This document shows, in pieces, positions 7,986-17,776 of a stretch of DNA of 27,233 nt. The position numbers and the translations under genes are program-made. A model generated the notes under the pieces. It was not told the origin of the DNA, did not search any database, and worked only from the letters and a program-made list of their open reading frames with translations. The stretch is from Ramlibacter sp. GTDB lineage: Bacteria; Pseudomonadota; Gammaproteobacteria; Burkholderiales; Burkholderiaceae_C. The stretch's first letter is position 1, and each line of letters opens with the position of its first letter. The stretch spans positions 1 to 27,233 of the forward strand of contig JANXVP010000461.1 in assembly GCA_025351615.1 (NCBI GenBank), given 5' to 3'.

Positions 7986-10259
7986 ATGTCCGTCGTCGAC
8001 CAGCTCAAAAACATGTTCTCGAAGAAGTCACACGAGATTTCGGGCGGTCCCAGCGGCGAGCTGAGCCTGGGAATGCCCACCTCACGGGACTCGATGCGCC
8101 GCGACAGTACCCGCGCGATGATGGCCCACGGTGACGGGGAGGACAGCGTGGCGGGCGAAGAATCGATGGAGCTTGCGCCGGGGGATCGCGCCGAACTGGT
8201 CAACGTCCCCTTCCTCGGGCGTCGTACCGCCGGTGCACACCAGCGGATCCTGTTCGTTCTGCTGGCGCTCTCGCTGCTGGTGCTGGCCATCGTGGCCGGC
8301 CTCGCCGTGCGCCAGGCCGACCGGGCTGCCCAGCAGGTGGCCGGCACCGGCCAGTCCCTGATGGAGTCGCAGCGCCTGGCGAAGTCGGTGTCACAAGCCC
8401 TCGTGGGCAGCGGGCAGGCGTTTCCCGACGTGAAGGAAAGCGCCAGCGTGCTGGCGCGCACGGTGCGTGGCCTGAAGGAGGGCGACCCGGACCTGAACAT
8501 CAAGCCGGTCGCCAACGAATACCAGGAGCAGGTCGACAAGATCACCCCATTGATGCAGCGCGCCGAAAAGAACGCCGCCATCGTGATGGGGCAGCAAAAA
8601 ATCCTGACGCAGGTCGGCACGGCGCTGCGCACCATCAACCGCCAGTCGTCCGACCTGCTGGAGATCGCCGAAACCGTATCCTCCCTCAAGCTCCAGCAGA
8701 ACGCCCCGTCGGCTGAGATCTCCGCGGCCGGCCAGCTCGTGATGCTGACGCAGCGCATCGGCAAGTCGGCCAACGAATTCCTGACCGTGGAGGGCGTGAG
8801 CCCGGAAGCCGTGTTCCTGCTGGGCAAGGACCTGAATTCGTTCAAGGAAATCGCGCAGGGACTGCTCGACGGAAGCGCCGAACTGCGGCTGGCCGGTTCC
8901 CGCGATCCGCAAACCCGCGAGCGGCTGGACGCCCTGCTGAAACTGTACGAACAGACGCGCACCCAGGCCGGCGCTATCCTGGGCAATCTGCAGGGACTGG
9001 TCTCGGCGCGCGAAGCGCAATCCGCAATCATTGCCGACAGCGAGCCGCTGCGCCGCTCGCTGCAGGATCTGCAGGGCAAGCTGTCGTCCCAGACCGGCCT
9101 GGGTGTCGGCGCGTTGGCCACCCTGGCGCTGTCGTCGCTGTTCGCCATCGGCTGCGCGGTCGGGCTGGCATATGTCCAGTTGCAGGACAGCCGCAAGCGC
9201 CAGAGCGTCGCCGAGCAGCAGCGGCTGGAAGCCGAGCAGCAGGAGCAGGAAGCCAAGCGCGTGAATGACGCGAACCAGGCGGCCATCTTGCGGTTGATGA
9301 ACGAATTGCAGACGGTGGCCGAGGGCGACCTGACGCAGGAGGCGACGGTGACCGAGGACATCACGGGCGCGATTGCCGACTCGGTGAATTACACGGTCGA
9401 AGAGCTGCGTCAGCTGGTGGGCAACGTCCAGAACACGGCCACCAAGGTGGCGCAGACAACGGCCCAGGTCGAAAGCACGTCGACCGAACTGCTGGCGGCC
9501 TCGACCGAACAGCTGCGCGAGATCCGCGAAACCGGCCAGTCGGTGCTCGACATGGCCGGTCGGATCAACCAGGTGTCCGGCCAGGCCCAGGAGTCGGCCC
9601 AGGTGGCGAGGCAGTCGCTGAAAGCCGCGGAATCGGGCCTGACGGCGGTGCAGAACGCGATCGGCGGCATGAACTCGATCCGCGACCAGATCCAGGAAAC
9701 CTCCAAGCGCATCAAGCGGCTGGGCGAGTCCTCCCAGGAGATCGGCGAAATCACCGAGCTGATTTCCGACATTACCGAGCAGACCAACGTGCTGGCGTTG
9801 AACGCCGCCATCCAGGCCGCCTCGGCTGGCGAGGCCGGGCGGGGCTTCTCGGTGGTGGCCGAGGAAGTGCAGCGGCTGGCGGAGCGTTCCGCCGATGCCA
9901 CGCGCCAGATCTCGGCGCTGGTGAAGGCGATTCAGACCGACACCCAGGACGCCGTCGCCGCCATGGAGCGCTCCACGCAGGGTGTGGTCGAGGGCGCGAA
10001 GCTGTCCGACAACGCCGGCACCGCGCTGACCGAGATCGACCAGGTGTCACGCCGGCTCGCCGATCTGATCGAGCAGATTTCGGCCTCGGCATCCAAGGAG
10101 GCCGAGTCGGCCAACGTGGTGGCCGGCAACATCCAGCATATTTTTGCGGTGACCGAACAGACGGGTGAAGGCACCCGGTCCACGGCGCAGCAGGTGCGCG
10201 AGCTGTCGCGGATGGCCGAGGAACTGCGCCAGTCGGTGTCTCGCTTCAAGATCGCCTGA
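7986..10259 (+). CDS. pilJ: PilJ, methyl-accepting chemotaxis-type receptor of the type IV pilus system
   Basis: 757 residues. A 75-residue cytoplasmic N-terminus precedes transmembrane helix 1 (about 88-109). A periplasmic region of about 260 residues follows (PilJ-type helical sensor, with repeated motifs such as [14 protein letters not shown]), then TM2 (about 374-396). After it come a HAMP-like segment and a long coiled-coil signalling domain with the hairpin tip [18 protein letters not shown] (about residues 597-614) and [19 protein letters not shown]. The protein ends in VSRFKIA without a CheR-tethering pentapeptide. In Pseudomonas, PilJ senses the pilus/surface state through PilA contacts. 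The transmembrane and tip positions were estimated by eye. GGAAGG precedes the ATG. Confidence 0.93.
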   Translation: MSVVDQLKNMFSKKSHEISGGPSGELSLGMPTSRDSMRRDSTRAMMAHGDGEDSVAGEESMELAPGDRAELVNVPFLGRRTAGAHQRILFVLLALSLLVLAIVAGLAVRQADRAAQQVAGTGQSLMESQRLAKSVSQALVGSGQAFPDVKESASVLARTVRGLKEGDPDLNIKPVANEYQEQVDKITPLMQRAEKNAAIVMGQQKILTQVGTALRTINRQSSDLLEIAETVSSLKLQQNAPSAEISAAGQLVMLTQRIGKSANEFLTVEGVSPEAVFLLGKDLNSFKEIAQGLLDGSAELRLAGSRDPQTRERLDALLKLYEQTRTQAGAILGNLQGLVSAREAQSAIIADSEPLRRSLQDLQGKLSSQTGLGVGALATLALSSLFAIGCAVGLAYVQLQDSRKRQSVAEQQRLEAEQQEQEAKRVNDANQAAILRLMNELQTVAEGDLTQEATVTEDITGAIADSVNYTVEELRQLVGNVQNTATKVAQTTAQVESTSTELLAASTEQLREIRETGQSVLDMAGRINQVSGQAQESAQVARQSLKAAESGLTAVQNAIGGMNSIRDQIQETSKRIKRLGESSQEIGEITELISDITEQTNVLALNAAIQAASAGEAGRGFSVVAEEVQRLAERSADATRQISALVKAIQTDTQDAVAAMERSTQGVVEGAKLSDNAGTALTEIDQVSRRLADLIEQISASASKEAESANVVAGNIQHIFAVTEQTGEGTRSTAQQVRELSRMAEELRQSVSRFKIA

Positions 10260-10311
10260 GCGGCGCAGTGGCTTCTCTGCACGCCCGGCACTAGTTCCAT
10301 CCAGGGGCCCC

Positions 10312-13300
10312 ATGCAAGTCAACGAAACCGATCTGGACCTCGCAGCCAACGACCTGGGCCCTCTGGCCTGGGTGCTGGACGAACTGCGCAAGTCGCTGGA
10401 CGCCGCGTCCGCTGCGCTGCGCCGTTTTGTGCGCGACGCGAATCTCGCGCGTGGCTCGGACATGGCGTCGGTGGACGATGGCCACTTGCGGATCGCGCGC
10501 CAGCAACTGCACCAGGCGGTCGGGGCACTGGAAATGGTCGGCATGGGCGCGCCCGCGCACATGCTGCGTGGCATGGAAGCCGCGGTGCAGAAATTTGTCG
10601 AACGTCCGGAGCTTTGCAGCGAAGCGGCGTCGGCCAAGATCGAGCGCGCGGGCTTCGCCCTCACCGAGTTTCTCGAAGGCCTGCTGCTGGGCAAGCCGGT
10701 GACGGCAGTGGCCCTGTTCCCGCAATACCGCGATGTCCAGGAACTGGCAGGAGCCGACCGCATTCATCCTGCCGATTTGTGGGCACTGGACTGGCGCTGG
10801 ACCGAGCCGGCAACGCCGCCAGTTACCCAGACGCTGGTCTACGACCCCGCCGTGCGCAGCCGCATGGACCACGGAGTGCTGTCGGTGGTCAAGTCAGGCG
10901 ATGGCAAGGCGGCGCGGGATCTGGTGACATTGAGCCTGGGCCTTGCGGCTTCGCAGACGGCGCGCCAGCCGCGCATCTTCTGGAAGATCGCAGGCGGCTA
11001 TTTCGAAGCGCTCGCGCAAGGGCTGTTGCCGATCGACCTTTATGTCAAGCGGGCGGCTTCGCGCATCCTGATGCAATACGCTTCTCTGGCCAAGGGCGAG
11101 TCGACGGTCTCCGACCGGCTGGCGCAAGACCTGGTGTTCTTCTGCTCCCAGGCTGTTCCCGCGCGCGCGACAGACGCGCCCGCGTTGACGGCGGTCCGCC
11201 TGGCGTGGAGCCTGGCCCGCTTCAAGCCCGTCGACTACCAGGTCAGCCATTTCGGCCGTTTCGATCCCTTGCTGCTTGCACAGGCGCGCAAGCGCATCGG
11301 CACCGCCAAGGAGACCTGGTCGGCGCTGTCCGGCGGGGACGCCAACAAGATCAAGCCGGTGGGGGAGCAGTTCCATCTGGTGACCGATTCGCTGATCAAG
11401 TTGCATCCGCCGAGCACGCCATTGGCAGAGGCGCTCAAGGCCGCCATCGACGCGGTGGTGCGGTCGGCACGGGCACCGGGCGCGGAGCTGGCGATGGAAG
11501 TCGCCACCGCCATCCTTTACCTCGAGGCCGCATTCGAAGACCTCGATCCGACCGATGCGCAGCTGGCGACCCGCACGGCGCGGTTGGCCGAGCGGCTGGA
11601 CGGTGTACGCCAGGGCGGCCAGGCCCAGCCGCTCGAGACCTGGATGGAGGAGCTGTACCGCCGCGTCAGCGACCGCCAGACCATGGGCAGCGTGGTCGGC
11701 GAACTGCGCGCGACGCTCGGCGAGCTCGAAAAGCTGCTGGACAACTTCTTCCGCAATCCGCAGGACAAGGGCCCGCTGCGCGATGCGCCGAACCACTTGT
11801 CGCAGATGCGCGGCGTGCTGTCCGTGCTGGGGCTCGACCAGGCCTCGCAGGCCGTGCTGCGGATGCGCGAAGCCGTCGAGGAAATGCTCATCGACGAGGT
11901 CGATGAGGAGAAGGCCCGTGCCGCCGGAACCTTCGACAAGCTCGGCAACAACCTGGGCGCGCTGGGCTTTCTGATCGACATGCTGAACTACCAGCCCGCG
12001 CTGGCCAAGAAGCTGTTCGTGTACGACGACCACACCGGCGAGCTCAAGCCCCTGATGGGACGCGCCGCCCATAGTCTCGGCGAGGCCGCCGCTGGCGTTT
12101 CGCTCGGCGACGACATGCTGTCGCAGGAAGTGGCATCCGTGGTCGGTGACGCCGATGCGGCGGCCGGCTCGCCCGGCCTGAGCGCGAAACTCGACACGCT
12201 GGCCGGCCATGCGGCCCTGGCGGGCCACACGGGAATGGCGCACGCGGCGCGCGAAGCGTCTGCCGCTGTCTCGGCGCAGGACTCCACGGCCACTTCTGCC
12301 GCCTTGGACGAGCTTGCGGCAGTTGTCCAGCCCGGGCCGGCCATGGCGCCGGCACCGGCGACTGCGCCAGCGACTGAAGACTTCGACGAAGAAGACATCC
12401 GCGACATCTTCCTGGAAGAGGCGCGCGAGGTCGTGCAGAACGCGCTGACAGCGCTTGAAACGCTCGCGGCCAATCCTTCTGACCTCAGCGAACTGACCAC
12501 CTTGCGCCGCGCCTTTCACACGCTCAAGGGCAGCTCGCGAATGGTCGGGCTGACCGAGTTCGGCGAGGCCGGCTGGTCCATGGAGCAGGTGCTCAACGCC
12601 TGGCTGGCGGAGCAGAAGCCGGCCAGCGAGGACCTGCGCACACTTGCAGCCGACGCGATGCGCGGCTTCGCGCTGTGGGTGGAAGACATTGCAGCGGGCA
12701 CCGACAGCGGCTGGAAGGCCAGCCAGTTCCGCACTGCCGCGGATGCCATGCGCACCGAGCAGCGGTTGGTGCCGCTGGAGTTCTCCACGGCCAGGCCTGC
12801 TGCTGAACAGCCCGCTGCGCCGCTGGAAAGCGTCGAGAGTTTTGAGTTGCCGCAGGCGTTTGCGCCGGTCGATTTTCCTGATCTGCCGCAGGAGGTGCCG
12901 GTAGCTCTGGAAGTTGCGGCAGCGCCGCAGTCGCCCGGGGACGCCGTGCTGCCGGACTTCAGTTTCGATGAGCTGGAGCCGGCACAAGCCCAACAACCGG
13001 CTGCGGAGGAGATCCCCGCCGACCTTGCCGTCGATTTTGGATTCGACTTCGGCGACCCTCCCGCGCCCGCACCGGCGCCGGTCACCATCGAAGGCATTGA
13101 CCTGGCCGGCCTCGCCGAGCTGTCGGACACGGCGCGCCGCGACATGGCGCCGACTTTCCTGGATTTGCCGCAGAACGATTTCGTTCTGTCGGGCCTGATG
13201 GGCGAGCTCGCTCCCTTGCCCGATGCCGCGCCGTTCGCCGAGTCGGAGTCGGCGCTGGCCGAAGAGCAGGTGAAAGTGATCGGCAGCCTGCGGATCGGCA

Positions 13301-16257
13301 TTCCCCTGTACAACGTGTACCTCAACGAAGCCGATGAGTGGTCCCGACGGCTCGAGACCGAGGTGTCGGAATGGGCGCTGGAGCTGAATCAGCCAGTGCC
13401 TGATTCGACGGTCGGCTTGGCGCATGCGCTGGCCGGCAGCTCGGCAACCGTCGGCTTCGACGCCCTCTCCGATGTCGCGCGGGCGCTTGAGAGCGCGCTC
13501 GGCCACACCCAGCTTCTTGCGTATGGCACGCCGCAGCACGGCCAGGCCTTCATCGCCGCGGCGGAGGAAATCCGCCGCCTGTTGCACCAGTTTGCCGCCG
13601 GCTTTCTCAAGGAGCCCGACGCTCGCGTGACCCGGGCGCTGCAGCAACTGCACGACATCGAGGCTCCCAAGCGCGCCGAGCAAGCCGAGGAAGAAGAAAT
13701 CGCCCGCAGCGGCTTTGGCAAGCTTGACTTTACCGCACCGCTTGCGTCAGTGCCGCCGGCTTTCGTGGCAAAGCCGGCGCCATCGGCTGGCACTGTGCCG
13801 CACGAGCCGATTGCGCCGGCCGCTGCAATGGTGATTGCGCCGGCTACGGCCGCGGTTGCACGCAACCTCGATGACGAGCATGACGCCATCGACGTGGCCG
13901 ACGTGATCGACCCCGACCTGTTCCCGATCTTCGAGGAAGAGGCAGGCGAGCTGCTGCCCCAGCTGGGTGGCGCCTTGCGCCAATGGGTGGCGCGTCCCGA
14001 CAACCGTGGCGCCCGCGACGAGGTCCTGCGCGCATTGCACACGCTCAAGGGCAGCGCCCGGCTCGCAGGCGCTCTGCGGCTGGGTGAAATGTCGCACCGG
14101 ATGGAATCGGAGATCGAGGAATTCGGACTGGAGGGCGTCCAGCCATCCAACCTCGAAGCGTTGCTGCAGCGGCTCGACGCAATGCAGGCCAACCTCGACC
14201 AGTTGCGCGCGAGCGGTGGAGGGCAGGCCGAGTCTGGGATGGCGCCGCTTGCCGACGCTGCGACGCAGCAGGCCCTGGTCCCGGACCAGACGCAGGCCAC
14301 GCCGGCTCCGGGCGCGACTCCCGCTGGCACGTCGTCAGCGCCTCGCACCGCGATCGCGCTTCCGGCCACCAGCACGCTGGCGCCGATTCGGCAGGCGTCC
14401 AACCAGGCGGTCCGGGTCCGGTCGCAATTGCTCGACCGGCTGGTCAACCAGGCCGGCGAGGTGATGATCACCCGCTCGCGGCTGGAGGCCGAACTCAAGC
14501 AGCTGCGCGCTTCGCTCACCGACCTGTCGGGCAACCTGGACCGGTTGCGGACCCAGCTGCGCGACATCGAACTGCAGGCCGAGTCGCAGATGCAATCGCG
14601 GCTGGCGCAGTCCAAGGACACGGCGGCCGGCTTCGACCCGCTCGAATTCGACCGCTTCACCCGGGTCCAGGAACTCACGCGGATGATGGCGGAGTCGGTG
14701 AACGACGTCGCGACGGTGCAGCGCAACCTGCAGCGCACGGTGGAAGCAACCGAAGACGACCTGATCGCGCAGGCGCGCCAGACCCGGGAGCTTCAGCGCG
14801 ACCTGCTGCGCACCCGCATGGTGGAGTTCGAGGGCATCTCGGACCGGCTGTACCGCGTGGTGCGCCAGGCGTCCAAGGAAACCGGCAAGCAGGTCAAACT
14901 GGACATCACCGGCGGCTCGATCGAAATGGACCGCGGCGTGCTCGATCGCATGACGCCGGCTTTTGAACACCTGTTGCGCAATTGCGTGGCCCATGGCGTC
15001 GAGACGCCGGAAGCGCGCGCGAAGGCCGGCAAGGAGCCGACCGGCACCATCGTGATCGGACTCAGCCACGAAGGCAACGACGTGTCGGTGCAGTTCGAGG
15101 ACGACGGCGCCGGACTCGACATCGCGCGCATCCGCGAGAAGGCGATGCAGCAGGGCATGCTCCAGCCGGGCCAGGAGCTGAGCGACCAGGACGCGGCCAA
15201 CCTGATTTTCATGCCCGGTTTTTCGACCGCCTCACAGGTCACAGAACTGGCTGGCCGCGGCATCGGCATGGACGTGGTGCGCTCCGAAGTCAACGCCTTG
15301 GGAGGCCGGATCGAGACCCGAACGCAAGCCGGCAAGGGGACCAGCTTCAAGCTGGTGCTGCCCCTCACCACCGCGGTGACCCAGGTGGTGATGATCCGCA
15401 GCGGGACGCTCTCCATCGGCGTCCCCGCGAACCTGGTCGAACTGGTGCGGCGCGCTCCGGCCAAGGAAGTGCAACAGGCCTACAACACCGGCACTTACGA
15501 GTTCGGAGGCGAAACATTGCCGTTCTTCTGGTCCGGCGCCCTGCTCCAGGCCTCCCAGCGCAGCGCCGAACCGCAAGGCAAGACCTTGCCGGTCGTGATC
15601 TTCCGCAGCGCCGCGCAGCGCATCGCGCTGCATGTGGACGAGGTGCTCGGCAACCAGGAAGTGGTCGTGAAGAACCTCGGACCGCAACTGGCCCGGCTCC
15701 CCGGCCTGGCCGGCATGACGGTGCTGGCTTCGGGCGCAGTGGTTCTGATCTACAACCCGGTTGCATTGACAACCGTGTACGGCGATGTCGCGCGGCGGCT
15801 CAGCGCCGACAACGCCCAGCCCGAGATGCTGGAACACGCTGGCCTGCGCCTGCCGGCTCTGGCGCCGGAGGTACCGCAGATTCCCCTGGTGATGGTGGTC
15901 GATGACTCCATTACCGTGCGGCGCGTGACGCAGCGGCTGCTCCAGCGTGAAGGTTACCGCGTCGTGCTGGCGGCCGATGGCCTGCAAGCGCTGGCGAAGC
16001 TGGCCGAGGAACGGCCGGCAGTGGTGCTGTCCGACATCGAGATGCCGCGCATGGATGGATTCGACCTGGCCCGCAACATCCGCGGCGACGCGCGGCTTGC
16101 CAAGCTGCCCATCATCATGATCACGTCGCGCATCGCCGAGAAGCACCGTGAGCACGCGCGTGAACTCGGCGTGGACCACTACCTGGGCAAGCCCTACTCC
16201 GAAGAAGAGCTGCTCAGCCTGGTCAAGCACTACTGCAGCACCGCCGTGCCGGCGTGA
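10312..16257 (+). CDS. chpA: ChpA/PilL-type hybrid chemosensory histidine kinase with multiple phosphotransfer modules
   Basis: 1981 residues from ATG 10312 (MQVNETDLDL); the open frame extends into pilJ but the family starts here. Phosphotransfer-like modules in order: an N-terminal FimL-like one with H67 (HQAVGALEMVG); a serine version at S497 (SQMRGVLSVLGL); a canonical Hpt at H736 (AFHTLKGSSRMVG); a variant at H1038 (HALAGSSATVGF, lysine lost); and a canonical Hpt at H1243 (ALHTLKGSARLAG). Ala/Pro-rich linkers separate them. A P1-to-kinase dimerisation helix region (about 1370-1500) follows, then the HATPase (N1557 in LLRNCVAHGVE, VQFEDDGAGLD, GRGIGMDVV), a CheW-like domain (about 1690-1830) and a REC domain with D1908 (VLSDIEMPRMDG). 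It is the kinase of the Pil-Chp system that phosphorylates PilG and PilH. Pseudomonas ChpA is longer (about 2470 aa, eight modules). Confidence 0.93.
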   Translation: MQVNETDLDLAANDLGPLAWVLDELRKSLDAASAALRRFVRDANLARGSDMASVDDGHLRIARQQLHQAVGALEMVGMGAPAHMLRGMEAAVQKFVERPELCSEAASAKIERAGFALTEFLEGLLLGKPVTAVALFPQYRDVQELAGADRIHPADLWALDWRWTEPATPPVTQTLVYDPAVRSRMDHGVLSVVKSGDGKAARDLVTLSLGLAASQTARQPRIFWKIAGGYFEALAQGLLPIDLYVKRAASRILMQYASLAKGESTVSDRLAQDLVFFCSQAVPARATDAPALTAVRLAWSLARFKPVDYQVSHFGRFDPLLLAQARKRIGTAKETWSALSGGDANKIKPVGEQFHLVTDSLIKLHPPSTPLAEALKAAIDAVVRSARAPGAELAMEVATAILYLEAAFEDLDPTDAQLATRTARLAERLDGVRQGGQAQPLETWMEELYRRVSDRQTMGSVVGELRATLGELEKLLDNFFRNPQDKGPLRDAPNHLSQMRGVLSVLGLDQASQAVLRMREAVEEMLIDEVDEEKARAAGTFDKLGNNLGALGFLIDMLNYQPALAKKLFVYDDHTGELKPLMGRAAHSLGEAAAGVSLGDDMLSQEVASVVGDADAAAGSPGLSAKLDTLAGHAALAGHTGMAHAAREASAAVSAQDSTATSAALDELAAVVQPGPAMAPAPATAPATEDFDEEDIRDIFLEEAREVVQNALTALETLAANPSDLSELTTLRRAFHTLKGSSRMVGLTEFGEAGWSMEQVLNAWLAEQKPASEDLRTLAADAMRGFALWVEDIAAGTDSGWKASQFRTAADAMRTEQRLVPLEFSTARPAAEQPAAPLESVESFELPQAFAPVDFPDLPQEVPVALEVAAAPQSPGDAVLPDFSFDELEPAQAQQPAAEEIPADLAVDFGFDFGDPPAPAPAPVTIEGIDLAGLAELSDTARRDMAPTFLDLPQNDFVLSGLMGELAPLPDAAPFAESESALAEEQVKVIGSLRIGIPLYNVYLNEADEWSRRLETEVSEWALELNQPVPDSTVGLAHALAGSSATVGFDALSDVARALESALGHTQLLAYGTPQHGQAFIAAAEEIRRLLHQFAAGFLKEPDARVTRALQQLHDIEAPKRAEQAEEEEIARSGFGKLDFTAPLASVPPAFVAKPAPSAGTVPHEPIAPAAAMVIAPATAAVARNLDDEHDAIDVADVIDPDLFPIFEEEAGELLPQLGGALRQWVARPDNRGARDEVLRALHTLKGSARLAGALRLGEMSHRMESEIEEFGLEGVQPSNLEALLQRLDAMQANLDQLRASGGGQAESGMAPLADAATQQALVPDQTQATPAPGATPAGTSSAPRTAIALPATSTLAPIRQASNQAVRVRSQLLDRLVNQAGEVMITRSRLEAELKQLRASLTDLSGNLDRLRTQLRDIELQAESQMQSRLAQSKDTAAGFDPLEFDRFTRVQELTRMMAESVNDVATVQRNLQRTVEATEDDLIAQARQTRELQRDLLRTRMVEFEGISDRLYRVVRQASKETGKQVKLDITGGSIEMDRGVLDRMTPAFEHLLRNCVAHGVETPEARAKAGKEPTGTIVIGLSHEGNDVSVQFEDDGAGLDIARIREKAMQQGMLQPGQELSDQDAANLIFMPGFSTASQVTELAGRGIGMDVVRSEVNALGGRIETRTQAGKGTSFKLVLPLTTAVTQVVMIRSGTLSIGVPANLVELVRRAPAKEVQQAYNTGTYEFGGETLPFFWSGALLQASQRSAEPQGKTLPVVIFRSAAQRIALHVDEVLGNQEVVVKNLGPQLARLPGLAGMTVLASGAVVLIYNPVALTTVYGDVARRLSADNAQPEMLEHAGLRLPALAPEVPQIPLVMVVDDSITVRRVTQRLLQREGYRVVLAADGLQALAKLAEERPAVVLSDIEMPRMDGFDLARNIRGDARLAKLPIIMITSRIAEKHREHARELGVDHYLGKPYSEEELLSLVKHYCSTAVPA

Positions 16258-16272
16258 ACAGCTGCTTCACGC
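16252..16272. terminator. Hairpin spanning the chpA and phrB stop codons
   Basis: GCGTGAA (16252-16258) pairs perfectly with TTCACGC (16266-16272) around a seven-base loop. The chpA TGA (16255-16257) and the phrB stop (TCA, 16267-16269) lie in opposite arms. On the + strand the stem is followed by GGTATTTTTCC, a short T-run, so intrinsic termination of the pil operon is plausible. Confidence 0.55.
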
Positions 16273-17754
16273 GGTATTTTTCCTGACCACTGAATAGCGC
16301 TCCAGCGTGCGTTGCCGCGCGTCGTCGTGATTCACCACGGGTGCGGGGTAGGTTTCGCCCAGGATGATGCCGGCGGCAAGCAGCTCCACCGGGCTGGCGG
16401 TCCAGGGGGCATGCAGCGCATCGGCGGGCAGGCCGGCCAGTTGCGGCAGGTACTTCAGGATAAAACGTCCTTGCGGGTCGAACTTGCGGCTCTGGGTCAC
16501 AGGATTAAAAATCCGGAACCAGGGTTGCGCGTCGCAGCCGGTCGAACTCGCCCACTGCCAGCCGCCGTTGTTGGACGCCAGCTCGTAATCGTTGAGGTGC
16601 TCGGCAAAGTACCGTTCGCCCCTGCGCCAGTCGATGCCCAGGTCCTTGGTCAGGAAGCTGGCCACGATCATCCGCAGCCGGTTGTGCATGTAGCCGCTCT
16701 GGTTGATCTGCGCCATGGCGGCGTCGACCAGCGGGTAGCCGGTGCGGCCTTCGCACCACGCCGCGAACAGCGTGTCCGCGTGCTTGCCATGCTCCCATTT
16801 CACGGCGTCGTAATCGCGCTTGAAGCTGTGGCTGTGGCCCTGCTCGTCGCTCACGTGGGGAAAGTTGGCCAGCACCTGGAAATAAAAGTCGCGCCAGATC
16901 AGCTCGCCCAGCCAGACCGAGGCTCCGGCGCTTGCTTGCTGCGACAGGCGGTGCGCCGTCGCCGCCAGCTCCCGGATCGACACTGTGCCGAATCGCAGGT
17001 GAACGCCGAGGTAGCTCGGACCCTTCACAGCGGGAAAGTCGCGCGCTTCGCCGTAGCGATCGATCCGCTCCAGGAACTCCGCCAGCAATTCGCGTCCGCC
17101 GCTGGCGCCAGTGGGCAGTTTCAGCTCGTGCAGGTTGGTCGGCTCGAACCCCAGCGCCTGCAGCGACGGAACCGCAAGCCGCATCGCCACCGGCCGCTGT
17201 GCCAATCCGGCTGCGTACTTCTCCACCGGGTAGCCCTTCAGATAGAACGCGTCGACCTTGGCCAGCCATGCTTTTTTGTAAGGCGTGAACACCGCATAGG
17301 GCTTGCCGCTCTGGGTGAGCAGCTCGGTGCGCTCGAAAACCGTCTGGTCCTTGAACGTGTGAAAGCCGATGCCGGCGTCGGCGAGTGCTCCACGAACCGC
17401 GGCATCGCGGGCAGCGGCTTGCGGCTCGTCATCGTGGTTGGCAAATACGGACTGCACCTGCAGCGCAAGGGCCACCCGCCCGATCTCGTGCACCGCAGCG
17501 CCATGGCAGGTGATCAGGCCGCCGGCGTCGCCCCCTGCCAATGCGCGCAACAGCGCGTCCAGCTCCACCAGCGACTCGCGGATGAACTCGACCCGGCGGT
17601 CCTGCCGCGGCAGGCTGTCCAGGATGGTGGAGTCGAACACGAACACGCAGTGCACCTGGCGGCACGATTTGAGCGCGTGGAACAGCGCGGCGTTGTCGCT
17701 CACCCGAAGGTCGCGCCGAAACCACATGAGGCCAGCGGGATAAGTTTTTTCCAT
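16267..17754 (-). CDS. phrB: Deoxyribodipyrimidine photolyase (cryptochrome/photolyase family)
   Basis: 495 residues from ATG 17754 (MEKTYPAGLMWFRRDLRVSDN); the upstream extension would enter yqgE and is not homologous. It repairs UV-induced cyclobutane pyrimidine dimers using blue light and FADH-. The N-terminal antenna-binding Rossmann domain begins with LMWFRRDLRVSDNAAL. The C-terminal FAD domain contains KGPSYLGVHLRFGTVS, LGELIWRDFYFQVL, EGRTGYPLVDAAMAQ, MHNRLRMIVASFLTKDLGIDWR and the highly conserved WASSTGCDAQPWFRIFNP stretch. It is a class I-type (bacterial) CPD photolyase by these motifs. It is convergent with chpA and divergent from yqgE with only 22 bases between the start codons. 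Confidence 0.95.
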   Translation of the reverse strand: MEKTYPAGLMWFRRDLRVSDNAALFHALKSCRQVHCVFVFDSTILDSLPRQDRRVEFIRESLVELDALLRALAGGDAGGLITCHGAAVHEIGRVALALQVQSVFANHDDEPQAAARDAAVRGALADAGIGFHTFKDQTVFERTELLTQSGKPYAVFTPYKKAWLAKVDAFYLKGYPVEKYAAGLAQRPVAMRLAVPSLQALGFEPTNLHELKLPTGASGGRELLAEFLERIDRYGEARDFPAVKGPSYLGVHLRFGTVSIRELAATAHRLSQQASAGASVWLGELIWRDFYFQVLANFPHVSDEQGHSHSFKRDYDAVKWEHGKHADTLFAAWCEGRTGYPLVDAAMAQINQSGYMHNRLRMIVASFLTKDLGIDWRRGERYFAEHLNDYELASNNGGWQWASSTGCDAQPWFRIFNPVTQSRKFDPQGRFILKYLPQLAGLPADALHAPWTASPVELLAAGIILGETYPAPVVNHDDARQRTLERYSVVRKNTA

Positions 17755-17764
17755 TGAGGTCAAG

Positions 17765-17770
17765 TAAAAT
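17765..17770 (+). promoter_or_regulatory. Possible -10 box for the yqgE operon
   Basis: TAAAAT ends six bases before the yqgE ATG (17777). If used, transcription would begin close to the start codon and yield a leaderless or nearly leaderless message. No clear -35 is seen at the proper distance, and no Shine-Dalgarno fits in this space. Low-confidence reading. Confidence 0.2.
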
Positions 17771-17776
17771 CCGATC

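Noticed and set aside
10894..13683. Very long antisense frame (over 900 codons) opposite chpA, and similar long frames elsewhere
   Set aside because: Long antisense frames are a by-product of GC-rich codon use; the composition (Arg/Gly/His-rich) matches no family, while the + strand encodes clear Hpt domains.
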